A stretch of DNA of 64,000 nt from Candidatus Krumholzibacteriia bacterium (GTDB lineage Bacteria > Krumholzibacteriota > Krumholzibacteriia > JAJRXK01): contig DATFKK010000173.1 of the NCBI GenBank assembly GCA_035268685.1, positions 1-64,000 on the forward strand, given 5' to 3'. This document shows, piece after piece, positions 49,678 through 57,967 of the stretch; the stretch's first letter is position 1; the number at the start of each line of letters is the position of its first letter. The notes beneath the pieces are model-generated. The model was not told where the DNA came from. It saw only the letters and a list, made by a program, of their open reading frames with translations, and ran no database searches. Both the position numbers and the translations under genes were made by a program.

Positions 49678-51029
49678 CCACCAAGCCGCGCCTGCTCGTG
49701 GTCGACGACGAACAGAACATCCGACGCTCGCTGGGCATGATCCTCGGCGGCGCCGGCTTCGAGGTCTTCGACGCGGCCACGGGGGAGGACGCGCTGGCGT
49801 CGCTGGGCGAGCGCGCCGTCGACGCCGTGTTCCTCGACGTCATGCTGCCCGGCATCGACGGCATCGAAACGCTGCGCCGTCTGCGCGTCGATCATCCCGA
49901 CCTTCCGGTGGTGATGATCAGCGGCCACGCCACGATCGAACGCGCCGTCGAGGCCACGCGACTCGGCGCCTTCGACTTCGTCGAGAAACCCTTCTCGCGC
50001 GAGCGCATCCTGACCCTCGCCCGCAACGCGTGCCGCACCGCTGACGCCGCGTCCGATGCATCGGCCGACGACATGATCGGCCGCAGCGAGGTCATGCAGC
50101 GACTGCGCGAACAGATCGACCGCGTGGCGCGGACCGACGCGCGCGTCCTGTTGCGCGGTGAGAGCGGCACGGGCAAGGAACTCGTGGCCAAGCGTCTGCA
50201 CGACCGCAGCGCACGCGCCGGCAAGCCCTTCGTGAAGGTGAACTGCGCGGCGATCCCCGAGGAGCTGATCGAAGGCGAACTCTTCGGTGCCGTGAAGGGT
50301 GCCTACACGGGTGCCGACGCCGACCGCGAGGGCCGCTTCGCCGCCGCCGACGGCGGCACACTGTTGCTCGACGAGATCGGCGACATGAGTCCGCGCGCAC
50401 AGGTGAAGGTGCTGCGTGTGCTGCAGGAAGGGGAGTTCGAACCCGTCGGCTCGACGACGACGCGATCGGTCGACGTCCGCGTGGTCGCCGCCACGCACCA
50501 GCACCTCGAGGACCTCGTACAGCAGGGGCGCTTTCGTGAAGACCTGTACTTCCGTCTGAACGTCATTCCGTTGCACGTTCCTGCGCTGCGCGAGCGTCCA
50601 GGCGATGTCGAGGAGCTGGTCGGACACTTCCTCCACGAGGAGTCCTCACGCTACGACGTCACCCCGCCGCGGATCACCGAGCCGGCGATGGCCCGACTCG
50701 CGCGCCACGCGTGGCCCGGCAACATCCGCGAGCTGCGCAACGTGGTCGAGCGGCTGGTCGTGCTGCACGCCGGGGGGACGATTGGTGTCGATGCACTACC
50801 CTTCGAACTGAACGAAGCCACGCCGAGCACGTCCGCGGCGGAAGTGGACACCGACTACACCGGACTTCCGCTGAAGCAGGCCAAGGAACGGTTCGAACGC
50901 GAGCTGATCGAGGCCGCGCTCGCCCGCCACGACGGAAACGTCACCCACGCGGCCCGTGATCTGGGGCTGGAGCGCACACATCTGCACAAGCGGATCCGGG
51001 CCCTCGGAATTGGCCAAGACGGCGCCTAG
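49674..51029 (+). CDS. NtrC/NtrX-like sigma-54-dependent response regulator
   Basis: 451 residues. Receiver domain with Asp55 in VFLDVMLPGIDG and Lys in FVEKPF; AAA+ domain with Walker A GESGTGKE near 163, sigma-54 contact loop GAYTGA at 209-214 (GAFTGA in most), Walker B LLLDEIGDM; and a Fis-type HTH at the end (HDGNVTHAARDLGLERTHLHKRIRALGI). Activates sigma-54 promoters once phosphorylated by the adjacent kinase. A clear sigma-54 promoter occurs at 61.5 kb. Start ATG overlaps the kinase stop (ATGA). The stop codon lies in the loop of the terminator hairpin. Confidence 0.93.
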   Translation: MTTKPRLLVVDDEQNIRRSLGMILGGAGFEVFDAATGEDALASLGERAVDAVFLDVMLPGIDGIETLRRLRVDHPDLPVVMISGHATIERAVEATRLGAFDFVEKPFSRERILTLARNACRTADAASDASADDMIGRSEVMQRLREQIDRVARTDARVLLRGESGTGKELVAKRLHDRSARAGKPFVKVNCAAIPEELIEGELFGAVKGAYTGADADREGRFAAADGGTLLLDEIGDMSPRAQVKVLRVLQEGEFEPVGSTTTRSVDVRVVAATHQHLEDLVQQGRFREDLYFRLNVIPLHVPALRERPGDVEELVGHFLHEESSRYDVTPPRITEPAMARLARHAWPGNIRELRNVVERLVVLHAGGTIGVDALPFELNEATPSTSAAEVDTDYTGLPLKQAKERFERELIEAALARHDGNVTHAARDLGLERTHLHKRIRALGIGQDGA

Positions 51030-51045
51030 GGGCGCCGTTCTGTCT
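51019..51045 (+). terminator. Intrinsic terminator overlapping the ntrX-like stop codon
   Basis: Perfect 8-base stem ACGGCGCC/GGCGCCGT (51019-51026 and 51031-51038), loop TAGG containing the stop codon, then the T-rich TCTGTCT. Confidence 0.7.
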
Positions 51046-51545
51046 CTTCCAGGCCGGAATCCCGAGGTGACCCAGGCCGGAAACGCCTGGAAACGGACCC
51101 CGTTTCAGTTCGTTTCCGCTGATCCCGTGCAGGAGAATGCGTAGGGTTCTCCTCGAGAAGGCCGGCGGCCACCGCACCCCACGTTCGGGAGCCTGTGGGG
51201 CACGGAGCCGCCGGCCGCGCTCTACCCACTGCACAGAGCCTTCCACGCGACGCTCCGATCGGCTATCCTCTCAGTGTTCCCTGCGGATGGCTCCCAACCA
51301 CCCGAAGCCGACCGAAGCAGTTCCGCATCTGCTGGACCCCGGTCCCCGTCGGTCGACAGACTGGCCCTGCTGGCTCCCGATGCCGCGTTCGATGAACGTC
51401 GACATCTGCAGTGGCGTGCGTCCATGCCCGCTCGCCGACCCGCGCCGCTCCGGCGGTTCCTCGCGGACCGTGGACGTCAGCGTGTGCCCGGTCGAGGCCG
51501 GCCGGCGCGACTCCCTTCGCGCCCGCCCGCGAGGGAATCCGTGAC
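51046..51545. other. 500-base intergenic stretch before the duplicated HTH regulators
   Basis: No supported gene. It holds the two-part hairpin at 51160-51216 and, further on, a weak promoter-like pair TTCCAC (51241-51246), 17-base spacer, TATCCT (51264-51269), which would give a long leader of about 270 bases for the HTH genes. Confidence 0.45.
51160..51216 (+). ncRNA. Candidate structured RNA element
   Basis: A perfect 10-base outer stem GGCCGGCGGC/GCCGCCGGCC (51160-51169 and 51207-51216) encloses a second 6-base stem CCCCAC/GTGGGG (51177-51182 and 51195-51200) with a 12-base loop. No T-run, so not an ordinary terminator. No known RNA family recognised; strand is a guess. Confidence 0.35.
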
Positions 51546-52892
51546 ATGGCCCGACGTCAGAACCTCGACATCTCCGACGGATACACCGCAGGGCGCCTGG
51601 CCGAGCTCCGGCAGGCCCGCGGTCTGACCAAGACCGAACTCGCCGAGGCGGCGGGCGTGACGTACCGCACGGTGCACGACCTCGAGAGCGGCCGTCGTCC
51701 ACGCGCGCAGGAGAAGACGCTGATCCTGCTGGCCGAAGTCCTCGGGGCGTCGTTGCAGGATCTTCTTCCACCACCCCCGACGGAGGCGGACGACGCGTCC
51801 CCCACGCCCACCGCCACGCCCTGGTATCGCCGCCGACGCACCCGGCACGCCCCCCTGGTCCTCGGTGCCATCCTCCTCGCGATCGTCTTCGGTTTCGAGA
51901 CCACGAAGTCGCACCTGGTGCCGGTGTACACTCCGCTCGACACCGTGATCCGCGCCGAGGTCCCCGGCCTCGGCCTCGCCGCATGGTCCCGCGAGTACGA
52001 CTCACGCATCATCTTCCTCGAACCGTCGCCGTGGACCGACGATCTCTGGCTCGCCGGTTTCGGCAGCCGCGCGGAGGACGGAAGCCGTCTCCGGGCCCTC
52101 GACCGCCGCACGGGAGAGATGCGGTGGGAAGTCTTCCCCGAGATGTCGGAGCTGCGCGCGGCCTACGGCGACTCGATCGTGGACGACGCCTACTTCAGCG
52201 TGGGCGACATGGTCGCGGCCGATCTCGACGGGGATGGGACGTCGGAAGTGGTCCTGCGCATCCACCAGGACATGTGGTTCCCCACGGCCATCGTCGTCAT
52301 CGACGACCAAGGCACCGTCCTCGGTCAGTACGAGCACCCCGGCCATCTCCTGCACTTCACCGCGGGCGACGTCGACGACGACGGCCGCGACGAGATCTTC
52401 CTCACGGGATCCATGAACTGCGATGCACACGAGGGCGCGGCGGCGGTCCTGCTCGATCTCGAGGGATTGTCCGGCGGCGTTCCCTCCCACGCCGACCGCA
52501 CGCCTGCCGTCATCGAGACCGACGGTGCGCCCGCGCGCCTGATCCTGCGCAACTACCCACCCGCGATCATGAACCAGTTCGACAGGGCGAAGCGCCTCGG
52601 AGCGCACTCGCCACGGATCGTTCGCGGCACGGACGGGCGCGCCTCCCTGACCTTGCGCGTCGGCTCCCATGCGAGACCCGGCACCGGCACCGACGTGTTC
52701 TTCCGCCTCACCCCCGACCTCCGCGTGGTCCGCGTGGACATCGAGGACGCCTTCCGACACACGATCCTGTCCAGCTGGCCCGACTCCCTGCAGCCGGGCC
52801 CCACCGACCCCGCGTGGCTCCGCGAATGGACCCGGACCTACATCCGCTACGAACGCGGTCGACGCGTGGACGACGCCGCGGAGAGCCGCTGA
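51546..52892 (+). CDS. Membrane-anchored HTH regulator with extracytoplasmic repeat domain, copy 1
   Basis: 448 residues in an unusual order: N-terminal XRE/Cro-type HTH (about 17-75; RLAELRQARGLTKTELAEAA, then VTYRTVHDLESG), a Pro/Thr-rich linker, one membrane helix (about 103-120, preceded by RRRRTRH so that the HTH is cytoplasmic), and an extracytoplasmic domain of about 320 residues with FG-GAP/VCBS-like calcium motifs (AADLDGDGTSE near 225, GDVDDDGRDEIFLTG near 278). The layout recalls ToxR/CadC-type one-component regulators that read an outside signal and bind DNA directly. Followed one base later by a paralogue. Target genes unknown. Confidence 0.8.
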   Translation: MARRQNLDISDGYTAGRLAELRQARGLTKTELAEAAGVTYRTVHDLESGRRPRAQEKTLILLAEVLGASLQDLLPPPPTEADDASPTPTATPWYRRRRTRHAPLVLGAILLAIVFGFETTKSHLVPVYTPLDTVIRAEVPGLGLAAWSREYDSRIIFLEPSPWTDDLWLAGFGSRAEDGSRLRALDRRTGEMRWEVFPEMSELRAAYGDSIVDDAYFSVGDMVAADLDGDGTSEVVLRIHQDMWFPTAIVVIDDQGTVLGQYEHPGHLLHFTAGDVDDDGRDEIFLTGSMNCDAHEGAAAVLLDLEGLSGGVPSHADRTPAVIETDGAPARLILRNYPPAIMNQFDRAKRLGAHSPRIVRGTDGRASLTLRVGSHARPGTGTDVFFRLTPDLRVVRVDIEDAFRHTILSSWPDSLQPGPTDPAWLREWTRTYIRYERGRRVDDAAESR

Positions 52893-52893
52893 C

Positions 52894-54225
52894 ATGCCGC
52901 GCAGCGCGAACGTCGACGTCTCCGACGGCCGCGTGGCGCAACGTCTCACCCAGTTGCGCCTGCGCGAAGGCCTGACCAAGGCCGAGCTGGCCGCGTCCGC
53001 CGGGCTGACCTACCGCACCGTGCACGACCTCGAGAGTGGCCGTCGTCCTCGCGTGCAGGAGAAGACGCTGATCCTGCTGGTCGAAGCGCTCGGGGCGTCG
53101 TTGCAGGACGTGTTGCCGCCGCCCACGGATACAGAGGACGCACCGTCCGCACCCGCGCGCGCGCCCTGGTACCGGCGCCGGCACGCACCCCTCGCGGTCG
53201 GAGCCCTCCTGGTGGCGGTGTTCGTCGGCTTCGAGACGACGAAGTCGCACCTGGTGCCGAACTACATGCCCCGCGGACGCGAGATCCGCGCCGAGGTCCC
53301 CTTCCTGGGCCTGGCCGCTTGGACACGGGAGTACGATTCGCGGGTCAGCTTCTACCGACTGTCTCCATGGACCGACGACCTCTTGCTGGTGGGACTCGGC
53401 AGCGACGCCGCCGACGGCGGCCGTCTCCTCGCGCTCGACCGGAGGAGCGGTGAGATCCAGTGGGAGGTCGGCCCAGACGTGTCCCAACTGCGCGCTGCGT
53501 TCGGCGATTCGATCGTCGATGATGCCTACTTCAACGTCGCCGGCATGACCCCGGCCGACATGGACGGCGACGGCACGCCCGAACTCGCCCTGCGCATCAA
53601 CCACGGCAAGTGGTTCCCGATGGCGATCACCGTCGTCGACCGGGAGGGGACGCGTCTCGGTCAGTACGAACACCCCGGGCACGTCCGCGACTTCGTGGCG
53701 GGCGATCTCGACGACGACGGGCGCGACGAACTCTTCCTGACCGGCACCGTGAACTGCGATGCGCACGAAGGGGCGACGGCGATCGTGCTGGACCTCGAGG
53801 GGCTCTCCGGCGGCGCCCCTCCCCACGACGAACGGACGCCCGGCACCATACCCACCGACGACGCGCCGACCCGTCTGATCCTCTGCAACTACCCGCCCGC
53901 GATGATGAACCAGTTCGAGACGATGCGCCTGGCCGCACACTCGCCGAAGATCGTTCGCGGTGACGACGGGCGCGTCGCCCTGACCCTGTCCGTCGGCCCT
54001 CGGCCCCACCCCGACTCGAGCTCCGACGCCTTCTTCCGCCTCACCCCCGACCTCCGCGTGGCCAGCGTCGGTATCACGGACGCATTCCACCTGACGATCC
54101 TCGCGAGCTGGCCCGACTCCCTGCAGCCGGGCCCCACCGACCCCGCGTGGCTCCGCGAGTGGACCCGGTCCTTCATCCGCTACGAGCGCGGGCGACGCGT
54201 GGACGACGTCGCAGAGAGCCGCTGA
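52894..54225 (+). CDS. Membrane-anchored HTH regulator with extracytoplasmic repeat domain, copy 2
   Basis: 443 residues, collinear with the preceding protein over its whole length: HTH (RLTQLRLREGLTKAELAASA, VTYR replaced by LTYRTVHDLESG), helix after RRRHAP, then the same outer domain with TPADMDGDGTPE and GDLDDDGRDELFLTG. The recognition-helix segment is nearly identical, so both may bind the same DNA site; the outer domains differ more, so they may sense different ligands. Ends PTDPAWLREWTRSFIRYE as in copy 1. Arose by tandem duplication; the same junction recurs after it, leaving a third-copy fragment. Confidence 0.8.
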   Translation: MPRSANVDVSDGRVAQRLTQLRLREGLTKAELAASAGLTYRTVHDLESGRRPRVQEKTLILLVEALGASLQDVLPPPTDTEDAPSAPARAPWYRRRHAPLAVGALLVAVFVGFETTKSHLVPNYMPRGREIRAEVPFLGLAAWTREYDSRVSFYRLSPWTDDLLLVGLGSDAADGGRLLALDRRSGEIQWEVGPDVSQLRAAFGDSIVDDAYFNVAGMTPADMDGDGTPELALRINHGKWFPMAITVVDREGTRLGQYEHPGHVRDFVAGDLDDDGRDELFLTGTVNCDAHEGATAIVLDLEGLSGGAPPHDERTPGTIPTDDAPTRLILCNYPPAMMNQFETMRLAAHSPKIVRGDDGRVALTLSVGPRPHPDSSSDAFFRLTPDLRVASVGITDAFHLTILASWPDSLQPGPTDPAWLREWTRSFIRYERGRRVDDVAESR

Positions 54226-54226
54226 C

Positions 54227-54328
54227 GTGCCGCGCAGCGCGAACGACGACGTCTCCGACGACCGCGCCGAGTGGGTTCCGCCACACGATCCCCCACCGGA
54301 TCCGCACACCCCGACCGTCACACCGTGA
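54227..54328 (+). pseudogene. Fragment of a third copy of the HTH regulator gene
   Basis: Directly after copy 2 the DNA repeats the first ~50 bases of copy 2 (plus-strand GTGCCGCGCAGCGCGAACG versus ATGCCGCGCAGCGCGAACG), encoding PRSANDDVSDDRA, then diverges and stops after 33 codons before any HTH. It marks the far border of the duplication unit or a deleted third copy. Confidence 0.7.
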
Positions 54329-54512
54329 CGGATCGGCACACCGGTCGCGCGCGTCCGGCCGTCCGCAGCGGACTTCCCAAGTCGAATCCGTGAAACGAGT
54401 TACGGCCGCACACGGCGGACCCTCCCCGGCTGGCCCCACCCTTGATGGCTCTCCGGACAGCGCCCGGGGGACCCGTCCCCGGTTCCTCGCACCCCGCACC
54501 GGAGACGAAACC

Positions 54513-56147
54513 ATGAAGCACCTGCTGTGGACTCTCGCCGTGATCAGTGCCGTGGCCCTGACCGGCTGCACCAACGACCTGACCGAGCCCCAGGACTCCG
54601 AGGTCTCGTCCGAGGCCCGCACCACCGCCGCGACCCGGACCGACGAGGTCCTCCGGGCCGAGGCGATGATGCAGACCGCCGACACCGTCGACGACCTGAC
54701 CGGCGGCTTCGCCGTGGGCCTGGCCGACGAGACCAGCGGCCTCGACATGGAGCTCGGCGAGGGCTTCGAGATCCCCGACACCGGCGCGCGCGACCTGAGC
54801 GCCGGCGCGACCCTGGTCCGCGCCCAGCGCGCGAAGGCCGCCACGCAACGCATCCCCGCGATGGACACGCTCGCCCGCCGCGCGCCCGGCGACCTGATCG
54901 TCGAGTTCACCGAGGAGAACGCCGACGGTTCGGTCACCGTGGTCCGGATCTACGAGGGCGACACCGAGGACGTCGTGCGCGTGACCCGCAGCACGACCTG
55001 GCCCGACGGCAATCTGCTGCTCGCGGCGATCGACGACGAGATCCTGGTCGACGTCGGAGCCGACCCCGTGGACGAGTCCGACGACGTGTGGCTCTTCCTG
55101 CAGAGCACGATCTCCTTCGTCGGCGGCCAGTCGTTGAGCCGCACGATCGACCTGCAGGACCAGGGCGGTCTGCAGGACGACGCCGTGGTCGACATCGTCA
55201 GCACCTTCGAACCGCGTCCGGAGCACCCGCGCCTGGTCGACATCGTCAGCACGCTCACCGTCGACGTCGGGCTGCTCGCCGACGAGGGCGACGACCGCTT
55301 CGTGCGCGTGGAGCGCGTGACGCGCCTGTCCGGCACCGCCCACGACGGCGACAGCCCGCGCGTGGTCGAGTCGCTGGTGCCCGAGGTTCCCGTGGCCGAG
55401 GGCGAGGAGCCCTGCGGCGGCACGCTCGAGCGCGACAGCTTCTTCCGGCAGGACCGCGCGCTGAAGCGCTGGACCGACCGCGCGAGCTGGAGCTGCGACG
55501 GCGGTGGTCAGCTGAGCCGCGCGCTGGTCTACGCCGACGACACCGAGGACTCCGTCACCATCACCGAGGACGCCCAGGGCGTGGTCACGCTCGAAGCGCT
55601 CGAGCGCGACGGCACCGAGACCGACGGCTCGTACGATCCCGCCACGCGCGGCTTCGAGTTCACCACGGTGTACCCGGCCGGCAGCGATCCCGTGCAGCGC
55701 GCCGTGCAGGGCTCGACCAACGCCGACGAGACCGAGTTCACGCTCGCCGAACAGGTCACCTACCTCGACGGCTTCGTCGAGAGCAACGAGTTGTCCGGCG
55801 TCGAGTCGGCCGACGGGCGCACGCTCTCCGGCTCGCACGACGGCCGCGACGAGAGCCTGGACTTCGAGCTGTCCAGCAACGTCGACGAGACCCGCCTCGA
55901 GGGCTGGATCGAGAACGACCAGCAGCAGCGCGTGGAGTTCGCGGCCGAAGAACTGCCCGACGGCTCCCGCCTGCTCGACTTCACCGCCACCGAGCCGGGC
56001 GTGACCGTGGTCGGTCACCTCGAGGCCGGCCCCGACGGCTGCGGCACCGGCACGCTCGAGATCACCGAGGACGGCACCACCGTCACCATCGAGTTCGAGT
56101 TCTGCGACGACGACCTCGACGAGTCCGCGATCCTGGCCGCCGGTTGA
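54513..56147 (+). CDS. Large acidic lipoprotein of unknown function
   Basis: 544 residues. Lipoprotein signal LAVISAVALTGC (Cys near 19). The mature protein is very acidic (many Asp and Glu) and looks all-beta, with repeated strand-turn units rich in DG, such as VEFTEENADGSVTVVRIYEG and LEITEDGTTVTIEFEF. Two widely spaced Cys pairs (EPCGGTL, WSCDGG; GCGTGT, FCDDD) could form disulfides. No family recognised. Followed by a hairpin (56165-56189) and a beta-barrel gene 67 bases on, suggesting a cell-surface unit. Confidence 0.75.
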   Translation: MKHLLWTLAVISAVALTGCTNDLTEPQDSEVSSEARTTAATRTDEVLRAEAMMQTADTVDDLTGGFAVGLADETSGLDMELGEGFEIPDTGARDLSAGATLVRAQRAKAATQRIPAMDTLARRAPGDLIVEFTEENADGSVTVVRIYEGDTEDVVRVTRSTTWPDGNLLLAAIDDEILVDVGADPVDESDDVWLFLQSTISFVGGQSLSRTIDLQDQGGLQDDAVVDIVSTFEPRPEHPRLVDIVSTLTVDVGLLADEGDDRFVRVERVTRLSGTAHDGDSPRVVESLVPEVPVAEGEEPCGGTLERDSFFRQDRALKRWTDRASWSCDGGGQLSRALVYADDTEDSVTITEDAQGVVTLEALERDGTETDGSYDPATRGFEFTTVYPAGSDPVQRAVQGSTNADETEFTLAEQVTYLDGFVESNELSGVESADGRTLSGSHDGRDESLDFELSSNVDETRLEGWIENDQQQRVEFAAEELPDGSRLLDFTATEPGVTVVGHLEAGPDGCGTGTLEITEDGTTVTIEFEFCDDDLDESAILAAG

Positions 56148-56164
56148 TTTCCACCCGATCGTAG

Positions 56165-56189
56165 GGCCGGGTCCGCGGTGGGCCCGGCC
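56165..56189 (+). other. Hairpin between lipoprotein and beta-barrel genes
   Basis: Ten-base stem GGCCGGGTCC/GGGCCCGGCC with one G-T pair and a five-base loop, no T-run. May attenuate or stabilise the downstream message. Confidence 0.4.
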
Positions 56190-56214
56190 GCTCCATCCTT
56201 CCGGAGACGCCGCC

Positions 56215-56877
56215 ATGAACACCCGAGTGATCGTTCCCACGCTGCTGCTGATCCTGCTCCCCGCCGCGGCCGCCGCGCAGACCGCCCCGGTCGAGCACGC
56301 CTTCACCGAGCCGACCGAGCGCCCCGGCAGCGCCCGGCCCGGGCCCTACGTCACCCTCGGACTCGGCGGCTTCGGGTTCGATCTCGACGACGAGGTCGCC
56401 GATCGCTTCGCCGACCTGGACATCGACCTCGGTGAGACCGCCAACGGCGGGAGCCTGGCCGTCGGCTGGTCGTGGTCGAACGAGTTCGCCCTGGAACTGC
56501 GCGCCGGCGGCGGCGAGGTCGAGACGGCCAATCCCGACGTCGAGTCGATCTTCGGACAGCTGGCCCTGGCCGCCCGCGCGCCACTGGCTCCGCGCGCCCG
56601 GGTCGCGCCCTACCTCGAGGCCGCGCTGGGCTTCTCGGTGCTCGGCTTCACCGGCGACGGAATCGAGGATCGCGCGCTCTCCGGCGGCCACACCGGCCTC
56701 GGCGGCGGCGTCGAGATCCACCTGCACCGGCGCTGGGCCGTGGACTTCGGCTACCAGTTCTCGCTGATCGACTTCGAGCAGGAGACGCTGTCGACGACCA
56801 GCGGGGATCGGGAGATCGAACTCGACGGGAGCGGTCGCGCCCACCGCTTCGAGGTCCGCACCGTGTTTTCCTTCTGA
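56215..56877 (+). CDS. Outer-membrane beta-barrel protein (OmpA-like eight-strand fold)
   Basis: 220 residues: signal peptide ending AAAAAQ near 22, then alternating strands of a small barrel (YVTLGLGGFGFDL, SLAVGWSWSNEFALELRAGGG, HRWAVDFGYQFSLIDF-like segments) and the C-terminal signature RTVFSF with the final Phe that marks BAM substrates. No OmpA peptidoglycan-binding domain. Function unknown. Strong terminator follows. Confidence 0.8.
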   Translation: MNTRVIVPTLLLILLPAAAAAQTAPVEHAFTEPTERPGSARPGPYVTLGLGGFGFDLDDEVADRFADLDIDLGETANGGSLAVGWSWSNEFALELRAGGGEVETANPDVESIFGQLALAARAPLAPRARVAPYLEAALGFSVLGFTGDGIEDRALSGGHTGLGGGVEIHLHRRWAVDFGYQFSLIDFEQETLSTTSGDREIELDGSGRAHRFEVRTVFSF

Positions 56878-56906
56878 TGTGCCTCGAAGATTGTGCACAC
56901 CGCGAG

Positions 56907-56931
56907 CGGGGGTCCGAAGGGCCCCCGTTTT
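56907..56931 (+). terminator. Rho-independent terminator after the beta-barrel gene
   Basis: Nine-base stem CGGGGGTCC/GGGCCCCCG (one G-T pair), loop GAA, then TTTT (56928-56931). Confidence 0.87.
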
Positions 56932-57033
56932 CACGCTCCGTCACCGACTTCGTCACCCCGCGGTGACACTCGATGTCCCGGTTCCGGGACGTCCAGGGGC
57001 GCCACGGCCGAGTGCACAATCTCCGAGCCACAC

Positions 57034-57039
57034 TATTCT
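57034..57039 (+). promoter_or_regulatory. folP -10 element close to the start codon (possible leaderless mRNA)
   Basis: TATTCT lies 8-13 bases before the ATG at 57047, so transcription would begin about at the start codon. No ribosome site is present between them. No good -35. Confidence 0.4.
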
Positions 57040-57046
57040 GATCCCC

Positions 57047-57967
57047 ATGGACCTTCTGCGCCCGGACACCTGGCCCGCCCGCCCCCTCGTCATGGGGATC
57101 GTCAACGTCACCCCCGACAGCTTCAGCGACGGCGGGCAGCACCGTCGGTGGGACAAGGCCGTCGAGCACGCCCTGCAACTGGTCCGCGACGGGGCCGACG
57201 TGCTCGACGTCGGCGGCGAGTCCACCCGGCCCGGCTCCGATCCGGTCGGCGACGACGAGGAGCTCGACCGGGTGCTGCCGGTGATCCGCGTGCTCGCGGG
57301 CGAGACCGACACCCCGATCAGCATCGACACCCGCAAGCCGGCGGTGGCCGAGGCCGCGCTCGAGGCCGGAGCCGTGCTGGTGAACGACGTGAACGGGCTG
57401 CGCGAGCCGGGCATGATCGAGACGATCGCCGGCGCCGGAGTGGGGGCCTGCATCATGCACATGCAGGGCACGCCACGGACGATGCAGCAGGAGCCGCACT
57501 ACGACGACGTGGTCGGCGAGGTGCTGGACTTCCTGCGCGATCAGGCACACCGCGCGATCGCGGCCGGGGTGGACCGCGAACGGATCTGGGTCGATCCGGG
57601 GATCGGCTTCGGCAAGACCCTCGAGCACAATCTCGCGCTGCTCGCCGCCCTCGACCGGTTCGCGGAGCTGGGCTACCCTGTGCTCGTGGGGGCCAGCCGC
57701 AAACGATTCATCGATCGGATCAGGACCGCACCCGTGGACGAGCGTCTGGGCGGAAGTCTGGCCGCGATCGCCGACATCACGCGCCTGCCGCGCGCGGTCC
57801 TTCGGGTGCACGACGTGTTCGCCACGCGGCAGTTCCTCGAAGTGCGCGCCCGGATCGCCGAGGCGCGGGGCGGGCACCTGGCGCCCGCGCTGCGGTCCGA
57901 GTCCCCCTTCGACGAGGCCGCCTCCGGAGACGACGACCCCAACGGCCGCGAGGACCGCCGTGGGTGA
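57047..57967 (+). CDS. folP: Dihydropteroate synthase
   Basis: Couples p-aminobenzoate to dihydropterin pyrophosphate in folate synthesis; the sulfonamide target. 306 residues. Signatures: VMGIVNVTPDSFSDGG near 16, DVLDVGGESTRPGSDPV near 53, ISIDTRKPAVAEAAL near 90, LVNDVNGLR near 108, WVDPGIGFGKTLEHN near 182 and GASRKRFI near 215. The C-terminal ~25 residues are an acidic extension. Its end overlaps the start of cdaA by eight bases, a common folP-cdaA pairing. Confidence 0.95.
   Translation: MDLLRPDTWPARPLVMGIVNVTPDSFSDGGQHRRWDKAVEHALQLVRDGADVLDVGGESTRPGSDPVGDDEELDRVLPVIRVLAGETDTPISIDTRKPAVAEAALEAGAVLVNDVNGLREPGMIETIAGAGVGACIMHMQGTPRTMQQEPHYDDVVGEVLDFLRDQAHRAIAAGVDRERIWVDPGIGFGKTLEHNLALLAALDRFAELGYPVLVGASRKRFIDRIRTAPVDERLGGSLAAIADITRLPRAVLRVHDVFATRQFLEVRARIAEARGGHLAPALRSESPFDEAASGDDDPNGREDRRG

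Noticed and set aside
54430-54445. Sigma-54-like TGGCCC-N5-TTGA before the acidic lipoprotein gene
   Set aside because: The -12 GC is replaced by GA and the -24 box is imperfect.
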